Below the pieces are notes generated by a model that was not told the DNA's origin, did not search any database, and was given only the letters and a program-made list of their open reading frames with translations. A stretch of DNA of 64,000 nucleotides from contig CBDDHT010000004.1 in assembly GCA_965228615.1 (NCBI GenBank), forward strand, positions 1,860,001 through 1,924,000. Reading direction: 5' to 3'. Position numbers and translations under genes: made by a program. Source of the stretch: CBDDHT01 sp965228615 (GTDB taxonomy: Bacteria > Pseudomonadota > Alphaproteobacteria > Rhizobiales > Methyloligellaceae). Positions 25,014-33,601 of this stretch are shown piece by piece; the stretch's first letter is position 1, and every line of letters starts with the position of its first letter.

Positions 25014-26287
25014 GACCGGAAGCCTCGCGGGTCAGCGACGTGGCCTGTGAGAGCTGCAGCAGCACAGGTTGCCGGGGATGCGAGATAGATCGATGCTTCG
25101 GCATTCCCCATGCGTCCCTTGAAATTCCTATTTGCAGTGGAAATCACGTTGACGCCGTCGCCAGGAATAGCACCGCATGTCCCGCAGCAAGAGCCGCACC
25201 CTGCGGTCTGCACGATTCCTCCCATTGAGACGAACTCGCTGAGCAAACCGGTGCGGCATGTCTCGGCAAAGATCTCGCGAGATGCCGGTGTGAAAATTGT
25301 CTGCACGCCCTCGGCCAGCCTGCCGCCGGTCCTCAGGATCGACATTGCTTCCTGCAGGTCACTCGTGCGGCCGCCTGCGCAGGTACCGATATAGACCATT
25401 TGTATTGGAATAGCTCCGGCGTCTGACACCGATACGACATTGTCGACCTGATGCGGCAGTGCGATCTGCGGCGCGAGGTTCGAAAGATCCATGATCACTC
25501 TGTCGTCGTAGACAGCGTCTCTATCGGCTTCCTCAGCATGTGCCTGCGCTGCCTCACGTCTGTCCAGATACGCAAACGTCTTTTCGTCTGCGGCGAAGAT
25601 GCCGCATTTGGCGCCCATTTCGACAGACAGATTGCTCAGAAGTGCGCGGTCGTCAATCTCCAGGTCGGGGATGGCCGGACCAGTGAACTCCAACGCCTTG
25701 TAAGCAGCCCCGTCACTTCTCAATCGTCCTACGAGTGCCAAAGCGACATCCTTGGCGTGTACCTTCGGCGACAAGCGGCCTTCCAATGTCACCAGGATCG
25801 TCTCCGGAACGCGGAGCCAGATTTTTCCCGAGATCATGGCTGCTGCGAGATCCGATGAACCGACACCGGTTGCGAATGCATTCAATGCACCGCATGTCAC
25901 CGAATGGCTGTCGGCACCGATGATGAGGCTACCGGGCGAAGCACGGCCCGTCTCCAGCGCCAGCTGATGGCCGATCCCATCACCGACAGCAAAGACCTTG
26001 AGACCGCGCGGCCCGGCAAATCTGCGAATACGGTCATGGAGTGTTGCCGTCTGACGGTTGGGGGCCGGAGAATAATGGTCCATGGCGACCATGATCCGTT
26101 CAGGCGCTGCAATGCGATCGCCGCCCATCTGTTCGAAATAGTCGATTGTCATGGGCATGGACCCATCGGTCGCCATCAGGAGATCGACCTCGCAGACCAC
26201 AACGTCCCCTGCCCGGGCATCGGTTCCAGACTTGGTCGAAAGGATCTTTTCGGAGATCGTCTTGCCTGTGACATGACTCTCTGACAT
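25010..26287 (-). CDS. Isopropylmalate-dehydratase/homoaconitase-like large subunit
   Basis: The 425-residue protein starts at MSESHVTGK; a longer frame upstream is unnecessary. It has the aconitase-family catalytic domain: GADSHSVTCGALNAFATGVG, and cysteines for a 4Fe-4S cluster in IGTCAGGRTSDL and GCGSCCGTCG. The short length and ICMD/homoaconitase-like pattern suit secondary hydratases more than biosynthetic LeuC. With the swivel subunit it should hydrate or isomerise a hydroxy-di- or tricarboxylic acid. Divergent from a VCBS-repeat gene 70 bases away. Confidence 0.75.
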   Translation of the reverse strand: MSESHVTGKTISEKILSTKSGTDARAGDVVVCEVDLLMATDGSMPMTIDYFEQMGGDRIAAPERIMVAMDHYSPAPNRQTATLHDRIRRFAGPRGLKVFAVGDGIGHQLALETGRASPGSLIIGADSHSVTCGALNAFATGVGSSDLAAAMISGKIWLRVPETILVTLEGRLSPKVHAKDVALALVGRLRSDGAAYKALEFTGPAIPDLEIDDRALLSNLSVEMGAKCGIFAADEKTFAYLDRREAAQAHAEEADRDAVYDDRVIMDLSNLAPQIALPHQVDNVVSVSDAGAIPIQMVYIGTCAGGRTSDLQEAMSILRTGGRLAEGVQTIFTPASREIFAETCRTGLLSEFVSMGGIVQTAGCGSCCGTCGAIPGDGVNVISTANRNFKGRMGNAEASIYLASPATCAAAALTGHVADPRGFRS

Positions 26288-26357
26288 TGGATCAGAAATA
26301 AGCACTCTCGGTATCAATCGGCAAATCAGCAATCAAACGGGATGAATTCGAGCAGCC

Positions 26358-27284
26358 ATGGCAGGATCTGTAAAGCAACTCGGCAAGATCGCATCGACCA
26401 TCTTGCTCCTGACAGTAGGCACCAACCTCGCATCGGCACAAGAGGCCTGGCGGCCGCAGCCATTGAGATCATCGAATGTGCCACCGGAGATCGTTCCGGA
26501 AACGCGGCGGCCGGCACGAAACGGATTGCCCGATGGTCTCGTTGCAACCTATAGCGGGGCCGGCGATATCGCTTCTGCCTGGTATGAGGGGCCGACCAAA
26601 CGATATGGGCATGCCATTCTCGGCGATGGCATCGAAGCCGGCATCTTGAAAGTCAAAACAACGACCGGCGAAGTCCTCTCGTTCACATTGCCCAGACGCT
26701 ACGTCTTTGAGGACCGCTATCCCCGCCTCGCCGATCTCGATGGCGATGGGATGGTCGAGGTCATCACGATCCGTTCGTCCATCTCAAAAGGCGGTTCGGT
26801 CACGGTCTATGGACTCAAGAACGGCGCCTTGGTTCAACGAGCGACAACAGGCTTTATCGGCCGTGCAAATCGATGGCTGAACGTCGCCGGCATTGCCAAC
26901 TTTCTTGGAGGCGACAAGAAGCAAATCGCCTATGTCCAAACACCGCATATCGGTGGGACGCTGTTCTTCTATGCCTATGCCGACGGGACGCTGACGCCCA
27001 TCGGCTCGATCGACGGGTTCTCAAATCATGTGATCGGATCCACGGAGATGCGCCTCTCGGCAATCGCCGACGTGAACGCAGATGGCCGGCCGGATCTGGC
27101 TTTGCCTTCCGACAATCGCCGAAAGCTGCGCTTCGTCGGATTTGGAAAAGCCGGACCCAGGCAAATTGGCATTGTTTCTCTTCCTGCCAGGATCAACAAG
27201 GCAATCGGCGTAGAAGGCGCAGGACGCGATTTGCGTTTTGTCGTTGGAGTCGAGAATGGCCGGGTTTACGAGATCCGGCGCTAG
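26358..27284 (+). CDS. Exported FG-GAP/VCBS-repeat beta-propeller protein
   Basis: The 308-residue product has a signal peptide (residues 1-28) and at least two calcium-binding FG-GAP/VCBS motifs: LADLDGDGMVEV near residue 125 and IADVNADGRPDL near 236. Such proteins are periplasmic or surface propellers of varied function. No enzyme residues are evident. It is divergent from the LeuC-like gene and is followed by a 167-base gap, so it is probably a single-gene unit. Confidence 0.75.
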   Translation: MAGSVKQLGKIASTILLLTVGTNLASAQEAWRPQPLRSSNVPPEIVPETRRPARNGLPDGLVATYSGAGDIASAWYEGPTKRYGHAILGDGIEAGILKVKTTTGEVLSFTLPRRYVFEDRYPRLADLDGDGMVEVITIRSSISKGGSVTVYGLKNGALVQRATTGFIGRANRWLNVAGIANFLGGDKKQIAYVQTPHIGGTLFFYAYADGTLTPIGSIDGFSNHVIGSTEMRLSAIADVNADGRPDLALPSDNRRKLRFVGFGKAGPRQIGIVSLPARINKAIGVEGAGRDLRFVVGVENGRVYEIRR

Positions 27285-27451
27285 ACTACCGGCCAATTCA
27301 CGCGAGCCAACGCCAGCATGCGGCGCAATCGTTCCGATGATCTGCGCGATCGCAAAGCTCACGAATCCGATTTCATCCACTGCAGAATTGCCTAATATAC
27401 GAGCAGTTAGCCTGCCTCCATGCGAGCATCAACTCGTCGAGAATTCCTGAG

Positions 27452-28321
27452 ATGGCACCTGCAAACCCAAACCAAACGACGTCGATCTATCGCGGCATGA
27501 ATCAAGCCGAACTCGACGCGGCCTACAACAACTCAAAGGCTGTTTCCGACAGTCAGGACCGACTGGATCGCTGGGATCAGAGCAGTGCAATCGCCCGCGC
27601 AGCACAGAATGCAGAGCTCGATATCGCCTATGGGCAGCAGCCCAGAGCTCGCCTCGATTACTTTTCAGCCACGAGCGAAATATGTCCGCTCCTTATTTTT
27701 CTCCACGGCGGATACTGGCAGCGAAACTCCAAAGAGACCTTTGCTTTCTTATCGCATGGCCCTTGCACCAGAGGGATTGATGTCGCGCTCGTCGGCTATA
27801 CACTGGCGCCTGACGCAAGATTGCCCCAGATCGTCGACGAAATCTGGCAAGCCATTGCGTTTCTCACGGAGCACGAGGACAGACTGGGCTTCGCCCCCGA
27901 AATGATCGTGATCAGCGGTTGGTCGGCTGGCGGTCATCTTGCCGCTCTGGCAGCACGTCATGAGGCCGTGGGCGCAAGCCTGGCAATAAGCGGCATCTTC
28001 GATCTAGAGCCAATCGCACTGAGCTATCTAAACGAGAAGTTGCGGCTCAACGAAGCGGAGATTGCCCAACTAAGCCCGCTTCATACGCTTGCACCGGATA
28101 TGTCTCCCCTGCATTTGGCTGTCGGCGGCTTGGAGCTCAGTGAACTGCAACGTCAATCGGCGGCGTATGCAGAAGCGGCCCAATTGCAAGATTGTCCGGT
28201 GTCGCTCGCCGTTCTTCCAGACCATGATCACTATTCCATTCTCGACGAGCTGGCCGACCCAGACGGCGAGCTGACTCGCCACATTATCGGTGTCGTCGAT
28301 GACATCAGAGCTCACCGATGA
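27452..28321 (+). CDS. Alpha/beta hydrolase, kynurenine-formamidase-like
   Basis: The 289-residue hydrolase has the HGGYW oxyanion-hole motif, the nucleophile elbow GWSAGG and a C-terminal catalytic histidine in PDHDHYSILDEL. This combination is typical of the arylformamidase/esterase group. The actual ester or amide substrate is unknown. No kynurenine pathway genes flank it, so kynurenine formamidase should not be assumed. It precedes a GntR regulator and an amino-acid importer on the same strand with a 130-base gap. Confidence 0.72.
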   Translation: MAPANPNQTTSIYRGMNQAELDAAYNNSKAVSDSQDRLDRWDQSSAIARAAQNAELDIAYGQQPRARLDYFSATSEICPLLIFLHGGYWQRNSKETFAFLSHGPCTRGIDVALVGYTLAPDARLPQIVDEIWQAIAFLTEHEDRLGFAPEMIVISGWSAGGHLAALAARHEAVGASLAISGIFDLEPIALSYLNEKLRLNEAEIAQLSPLHTLAPDMSPLHLAVGGLELSELQRQSAAYAEAAQLQDCPVSLAVLPDHDHYSILDELADPDGELTRHIIGVVDDIRAHR

Positions 28322-28451
28322 TCGTCAAAGGCCAAACAAAGCCCACCGAGCGCACTCCGTCCGAAACCCTGATCGGCAATCGTCCTCACCCCAGGTCGCA
28401 ATCGCTTCAACCCGCTTGACAAGTTCCGTACCCGCATGATCATTTGCCGGT

Positions 28452-29138
28452 ATGGCAGTGGTATTGCAGTCGGAGCGTGAACGGGCCTACAAGCGCCTGG
28501 TGGAACTCATCCTGAGTGGGCGGCTCGACCCTGACACGCCCCTATCCGAACGCAGACTTGCAGACGAACTCGGCATTGGCCGCACGCCGATTAGAGAAGC
28601 TCTGCGTGATCTTGAACATGAAGGACTAGTCGAGGTTCAGCCGGCACGCGGCACGTTCGTGCGCCGGCATTCGCTAGGCGATCTGCATGAGATCTACGAG
28701 GTTCGACAGGCACTGGAGAGCATGGCGGCATTTCTTGCGGCGAAACGAGGACCGACGCCGGCATTGCTCGAAATTGAGAAAGCCCTTCGTAAATACGCGA
28801 AGACAACCAAAGGCCGGAACGCACTCGACGTCGATGATCTCGGTGCCGAGTTTCACCTTGAGTTATTTCGCGCGGCGGCCAATCACACGCTGCAATCCAT
28901 GTTCGAGCGGATGAGAAATCGATTCCAGTTGGAGTTTGGACTTCCGCGCTATGCAGAGACCAATCTGGATCGGACCATCGGCGAACATTTGGACATACTC
29001 GATGCGGTGAAACGTGGCGATGCGCCGGCAGCACAGCAACTGATGAGTGAGCATCTGGCAAACGGCCTCAAGATGCGAATGGAGATCTTCCGCACCCTGG
29101 ACGACTATACGCCGGTGGCAATGGAGGTGGCGGAATGA
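28452..29138 (+). CDS. GntR/FadR-family regulator with FCD domain
   Basis: The 228-residue protein has an N-terminal GntR winged helix (SERRLADELGIGRTPIREALRDLEHEGLVEV, with the PARGTFV wing) and a C-terminal FCD ligand domain. The FCD metal-binding pattern is present in AEFHLELF, TIGEHLDILD and MSEHLANGL. FCD regulators respond to carboxylates or amino-acid derived effectors. It lies directly upstream of the Aap-like importer and catabolic genes on the same strand, so it probably regulates them. The operator was not identified. Confidence 0.85.
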   Translation: MAVVLQSERERAYKRLVELILSGRLDPDTPLSERRLADELGIGRTPIREALRDLEHEGLVEVQPARGTFVRRHSLGDLHEIYEVRQALESMAAFLAAKRGPTPALLEIEKALRKYAKTTKGRNALDVDDLGAEFHLELFRAAANHTLQSMFERMRNRFQLEFGLPRYAETNLDRTIGEHLDILDAVKRGDAPAAQQLMSEHLANGLKMRMEIFRTLDDYTPVAMEVAE

Positions 29139-29248
29139 CCGTCGTGGAATGGTCCGCGGCAACCACGGATTCCGGTAGGAATTTTGCCTGCTGGTAGTTA
29201 TGGGCGAACGCCCGCACGAACGACTTAGTGTCAGTGGAGGATGGAATA

Positions 29249-30301
29249 GTGATCAACCAGAATCGAATTCTTGGACTCGCGTCAGCGGTTGCGGGATTGG
29301 GCGCGCTTCTAGCCGTCCCATTTTCGGCAGCTATGGCAGCCGACGGCCCCACTCTTGCCAAGATCAAGGAACGCGGCCAGCTTCTGTGCGGCGTCCACCA
29401 GGGTCGTTACGGCTTCGCATCGACAGACAGCAAGGGCAAGTATACCGGCCTTGATGTCGATTTCTGCCGCGCCGTGGCCGCAGCCACATTGGGCGACTCC
29501 GAAAAAGTCAAATATATCCCGATGAGTTCGGTGCAGCGTTTCCCGGCCCTGCAGTCGGGCGAAATCGACATGCTGTCGCGCACCACCACGGTTACCTTGA
29601 CGCGCGACTCCTCGCTCGGACTGCACTTTGGCCCGCCAACCTTCTACACCGGCACGGGTTTCATGGTGCGAAAAGCCGTCAAGGTCACCAAGGTCGAAGA
29701 AATGGACGGCGCGACGATTTGCGTACTGCCGGGATCGACGACCGAAAAGAACATTGCCGCACTCTTCCGTGCCCGTGGCATGAAATACACGCCCGTCGTT
29801 ATCGAGAACTCCAAGGAAATGCTTGGCGCCTATTTCTCCGAGCGCTGCGACGTCATGGCCATGGACCAGGCCGGCCTCCCGGGACATCAGCGCTTTGACG
29901 CAAAGAACCCCGATGACCACTTGATCCTCGAAGGCGTGTTCTCCAAGGAACCACTCGCGATCGGTGTCCGTCAGGGCGACGATCAGTGGTACGACATCAT
30001 CAAGTGGGTCACCTATGCCACTTTTAACGCCGAAGAGCTTGGTGTTCACAAGGCTAATGTCGACGAGATGAAAAAGTCGTCAAGCAATCCAGACGTCAAG
30101 CGGATGCTGGGCGTTGGCGGCGATCTCGGTAAGAAGCTCGGCCTCGACAACGAGTGGGCCTATCGCATCATCAAACAGGTCGGCAGCTACAAAGATATCT
30201 ACGACAACAACTTCGGCGACAAATCACCGCTCAAGCTGCCGCGCGGACCGAACGAACTCTGGACCAAGGGTGGCCTGATCTACGGTTTCCCGATGAAATA
30301 G
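29249..30301 (+). CDS. aapJ: AapJ-like periplasmic amino-acid-binding protein
   Basis: The 350-residue protein starts at a GTG preceded by GGAGG; an alternative upstream GTG lacks such a site. A signal peptide ends near the AMAADG sequence. The rest is the general L-amino-acid binding protein of the AapJ type (KIKERGQLLCGVHQG at the mature start, GFASTDSKGKYTGLDVDFCRA for ligand binding). It delivers amino acids to the AapQ/AapM channel. It is followed by a strong hairpin before the permease genes, which should make its transcript more abundant. Actual specificity may be narrower than in rhizobial Aap. Confidence 0.85.
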   Translation: MINQNRILGLASAVAGLGALLAVPFSAAMAADGPTLAKIKERGQLLCGVHQGRYGFASTDSKGKYTGLDVDFCRAVAAATLGDSEKVKYIPMSSVQRFPALQSGEIDMLSRTTTVTLTRDSSLGLHFGPPTFYTGTGFMVRKAVKVTKVEEMDGATICVLPGSTTEKNIAALFRARGMKYTPVVIENSKEMLGAYFSERCDVMAMDQAGLPGHQRFDAKNPDDHLILEGVFSKEPLAIGVRQGDDQWYDIIKWVTYATFNAEELGVHKANVDEMKKSSSNPDVKRMLGVGGDLGKKLGLDNEWAYRIIKQVGSYKDIYDNNFGDKSPLKLPRGPNELWTKGGLIYGFPMK

Positions 30302-30310
30302 ATCAATGGC

Positions 30311-30336
30311 AAGGGAGCGCAGCGATGCGCTCCCTT
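30311..30336 (+). terminator. Hairpin between binding-protein and permease genes
   Basis: A perfect 11-bp stem (AAGGGAGCGCA pairing with TGCGCTCCCTT) with a four-base GCGA loop begins 10 bases after the aapJ stop and is followed by a short pyrimidine run (CTCTC). It likely works as a partial terminator or mRNA-stabilising hairpin that raises binding-protein output over permease. Confidence 0.7.
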
Positions 30337-30390
30337 CTCTCGCGACCGTCCGATCGGTACGAACCAGGAGTGATCGGTCTTTGTCTGCTA

Positions 30391-30440
30391 GTGCAAATTG
30401 ATTGTGTCCGAATAGGTGCAAACAAGTTGCTCTAGAGCCA
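30391..30440 (+). repeat. Degenerate remnant of the dispersed repeat
   Basis: The stretch before aapQ ends in GTTGCTCTAGAGC, identical to the end of copy A. Upstream it has a TGTGTCCGAATA block like the TGTGCGTCTGAATA of copy A. The 5' palindrome is lost. It probably represents a decayed copy. Confidence 0.4.
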
Positions 30441-30458
30441 CCGCTGCAGGGGACAATC

Positions 30459-31643
30459 GTGGCTCACGATACCGACCGACAAATCAAAGAGAGCGATACG
30501 TCGCTTCTCAACAATATTGCCTTTCGCGGCTATGCCTATCAGGTGTTGCTCGGTCTGGGCGTCGTCCTGCTGGCATATCTTCTCTACGTTAATGTCCACG
30601 CCAATCTCGAGCGCCAACGCATTGCAACCGGCTTCGGCTTTCTCAATGAAACATCGGGGTTCGATATCGGTGAAGCGCTTGTCGACTATGATTCAAGCCA
30701 CAGTTATGGGCGGGCGATTTGGGTCGGAATTCTCAATACATTGACCGTATCGGCCTGCGGTATCGTCCTTGCCACGATCCTTGGCACGCTGATGGGTATC
30801 GCCCGGGTCTCTCGAAACTGGCTCGCCTCGCGCCTCGCATCGGCCTATGTGGAGATCTGCCGGAACATCCCGGTGGTCCTGCATGTCATCTTCTGGGCGA
30901 CGGTCATTCGCAACCTGCCGGTTCCGCGCGCGGCCCTCTCGCCGATGGACGGTGTGTTTATCGGCAACCGCGGGGTCATCTTCCCGGTGCCCGTCGCCGA
31001 TCCGGCCTATATGTGGGTCGGTGTCGCTTTTGTCGTCGGACTGGTCGTGGCCTTTGTGTTCGGGCGCTGGGCACAAGCAACCCGCGAAAAGACAGGCCGC
31101 TATATCGCAACTTTCTGGCCTGGACTTGGAATCATCTTCGGGCTGCCGCTTCTCACCTGGATTGTGCAAGGTGCACCACTTGTCTGGGACGTCCCCGCGC
31201 TGCGCGGGTTCAATTTCCGGGGCGGCGCGACACTCACACCAGAGTTTATCGCACTGCTGATTGGCATCACATTCTACACTGGCGCCTTCATCGCTGAGAT
31301 TGTCCGAGCCGGCATTGAATCCGTTCCCGTCGGACAGATCGAGGCTGCGCGGGCTCTCGGCATCCGGCGCGGCTTCATCATGCGCTACATCACGATCCCG
31401 CAAGCGCTACGCGTCATCGTACCGCCGACCACGAGCCAATATCTCAGCTTGACGAAAAACTCCTCTCTCGGCGTTCTCATCGGCTATCCGGACCTGGTCA
31501 ATGTCGGTAATACGACTCTCAATCAGACCGGACAGGCTGTTGAGGCCATTGCCGTGATGATGACCGTCTACCTGCTGATCAGCCTGACCATATCGCTGTT
31601 TATGAACATCTATAACCGTTTCGTCGCGATCCCGGAGAAATGA
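30459..31643 (+). CDS. aapQ: AapQ-like amino-acid ABC permease
   Basis: Starting at the GTG preceded by AGGGGA gives 394 residues. It is a polytopic permease of the HisMQ family with an N-terminal membrane helix, a large first loop and the ABC-coupling EAA loop (IEAARALGIRRGFIMRYITIPQALR) near residue 300. Its size and long inserted loop are typical of AapQ. It pairs with AapM to form the channel. The binding protein, second permease and ATPase all lie in order around it. Confidence 0.85.
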   Translation: MAHDTDRQIKESDTSLLNNIAFRGYAYQVLLGLGVVLLAYLLYVNVHANLERQRIATGFGFLNETSGFDIGEALVDYDSSHSYGRAIWVGILNTLTVSACGIVLATILGTLMGIARVSRNWLASRLASAYVEICRNIPVVLHVIFWATVIRNLPVPRAALSPMDGVFIGNRGVIFPVPVADPAYMWVGVAFVVGLVVAFVFGRWAQATREKTGRYIATFWPGLGIIFGLPLLTWIVQGAPLVWDVPALRGFNFRGGATLTPEFIALLIGITFYTGAFIAEIVRAGIESVPVGQIEAARALGIRRGFIMRYITIPQALRVIVPPTTSQYLSLTKNSSLGVLIGYPDLVNVGNTTLNQTGQAVEAIAVMMTVYLLISLTISLFMNIYNRFVAIPEK

Positions 31644-31647
31644 TGCC

Positions 31648-32793
31648 ATGAACGATACGGCATTACCGGCAGATAAGACTGTCGACGACACGACACCCGG
31701 CAAGCACAAGCCGTCTCGTCGCAGCGCGCCGCCGACCGAAAAGATCGCAGTCCTGCGCTGGATGAAGGAGAATCTCTTCTCCTCCATTTCCAATTCGATC
31801 CTGACTCTCCTGCTTGCCGGTGCATTGGTTGCCTGGCTACCGGGCCTGATCCAGTGGGCCTTCATCGATCCTGTCTGGTATGCGGCGAATCCAGATGTGT
31901 GCCGGAATGCGGAAGGCGCATGCTGGGCGGTTGTCGCCGAGAAGCATCGGCCGATGCTGTTCGGTGTCTATCCTTATGAAGAGCATTGGCGGCTCGTTAT
32001 AGCGCTTATCGTTTATCTCGGATCTTTCACGATCACGCTCTTCCGCCGCTTCTGGGCATGGAAAATTCTCGTTCCCCTCTGGATCTTCGCGGTGACGACC
32101 TGTGCGATCATGCTCTGGGGCGGCATCTTCGGACTGACACCCGTCGATACGACCCAATGGGGCGGCCTTCCTCTCACGATGGTTCTCTTCACCGGGACAG
32201 TCATCTGCGGGTTTCCTGTTGCGATTCTGCTGGCTCTCGGGCGGCGCTCGCATCTGCCGCTCGTCAAGGCCGTTTCGGTGACGATTATCGAGTCGCTCCG
32301 CGGCGTTCCGCTCATCACGATCCTTTTCGTTGCCGTCAATGTCTTCCCGCTCTTCCTTCCGGAAGGGCTGGAATTCGACAAGCTGCTGCGGGTGATGATC
32401 GGTATGGCCATCTTCTTTGCCTGTTACCAGGCCGAGGTCATTCGCGGCGGCCTGCAGGCCATTCCAAAAGGGCAATATGAGGCGGCAGAAGCGCTCGGCC
32501 TCACCTATTGGCAGATGACGCGGCGCATCATTCTGCCTCAAGCCCTTCGGATCTGCCTGCCAGGCATCGTCAATCACATCATCGCAGCCCTCAAGAACAC
32601 CTCCTTCGTTCTCATTATCGGGCTGTTCGATATTCTGACCGCGACAACGGCCGTCATGCAGGACCCGCTCTGGCGGCGCTTCTACATCGAGGCCTATCTG
32701 TTCGTGGCGATGGTCTATTTCTTCTTCTGCTTCGTCCTTTCCAAATACAGCCAGCAGGTCGAGCGCTGGCTGAATGAGGGACGACGGTTCTGA
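31648..32793 (+). CDS. aapM: AapM-like amino-acid ABC permease
   Basis: The 381-residue permease starts 4 bases after aapQ ends. It has about eight membrane helices and an EAA loop, YEAAEALGLTYWQMTRRIILPQALR, near residue 280. The first 45 residues are polar and charged, as in AapM homologues. It should dimerise with AapQ and dock to the AapP ATPase that follows after 17 bases. Confidence 0.86.
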   Translation: MNDTALPADKTVDDTTPGKHKPSRRSAPPTEKIAVLRWMKENLFSSISNSILTLLLAGALVAWLPGLIQWAFIDPVWYAANPDVCRNAEGACWAVVAEKHRPMLFGVYPYEEHWRLVIALIVYLGSFTITLFRRFWAWKILVPLWIFAVTTCAIMLWGGIFGLTPVDTTQWGGLPLTMVLFTGTVICGFPVAILLALGRRSHLPLVKAVSVTIIESLRGVPLITILFVAVNVFPLFLPEGLEFDKLLRVMIGMAIFFACYQAEVIRGGLQAIPKGQYEAAEALGLTYWQMTRRIILPQALRICLPGIVNHIIAALKNTSFVLIIGLFDILTATTAVMQDPLWRRFYIEAYLFVAMVYFFFCFVLSKYSQQVERWLNEGRRF

Positions 32794-32810
32794 TATGAGA
32801 GTGTGAACGC

Positions 32811-33584
32811 ATGGCAAAGAGCGAATCCGCCCCCGATGCTTCGGACGCCGAACCCGTCATCGAACTCGAAGGTGTCAGCAAGTGGTATGGCGATTTTCAG
32901 GCACTGTGCGAAGTCGACCTGACAATCCGGAAGGGCGAGCGTGTCGTCGTGTGCGGGCCGTCGGGATCGGGCAAATCGACAATGATCCGATGCATCAACC
33001 GGCTGGAAAACCACCAGCGCGGCCGCATCGTCGTCGACGGAATCGAACTCACCGACAACTTGAAGAATATCGAGGCTGTGCGACGCGAAGTCGGCATGGT
33101 CTTTCAGTCGTTCAATCTCTTTCCGCATATGCGGGTCATCGACAATCTATCACTTGCTCCAATGCTCGTCCGACAGATGCCGAAGCAGGAGGCCGAGGAT
33201 ATGGCCATGAGTCTGCTCAAGCGGGTCAAGATCGAAGAGCAGGCCTACAAATATCCCGGGCAACTTTCAGGCGGACAGCAGCAACGCGTTGCGATAGCGC
33301 GTTCGCTCTGCATGCAGCCGCGCATCATGCTTTTTGACGAGCCGACCTCTGCGCTCGATCCTGAGATGATCAAGGAAGTCCTCGATGTGATGGTGGAGCT
33401 GGCGGATGACGGCATGACCATGGTCGTCGTGACCCACGAGATGGGATTCGCACGCACTGTCGCCCACCGCGTCATCTTTATGGATGATGGGGAGATCGTC
33501 GAGGTTGCACCGCCCGAAACATTCTTCTCGGCGCCGAAGAACGACCGCACCAAACTTTTCCTCGGCCAAATTCTTACCCACTAA
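32811..33584 (+). CDS. aapP: AapP-like amino-acid ABC ATPase
   Basis: The 257-residue ATPase has Walker A GPSGSGKST, the ABC signature LSGGQQQRVAIARSL and Walker B IMLFDEPTSALDP, followed by the TMVVVTHEMGFA switch region. It is the HisP/GlnQ-type polar amino-acid transporter ATPase and completes the AapJQMP set. It ends 17 bases before a class V PLP enzyme gene, so transport and catabolism are likely co-transcribed. Confidence 0.9.
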   Translation: MAKSESAPDASDAEPVIELEGVSKWYGDFQALCEVDLTIRKGERVVVCGPSGSGKSTMIRCINRLENHQRGRIVVDGIELTDNLKNIEAVRREVGMVFQSFNLFPHMRVIDNLSLAPMLVRQMPKQEAEDMAMSLLKRVKIEEQAYKYPGQLSGGQQQRVAIARSLCMQPRIMLFDEPTSALDPEMIKEVLDVMVELADDGMTMVVVTHEMGFARTVAHRVIFMDDGEIVEVAPPETFFSAPKNDRTKLFLGQILTH

Positions 33585-33601
33585 CGCAAGCGAGATCAGG
33601 T

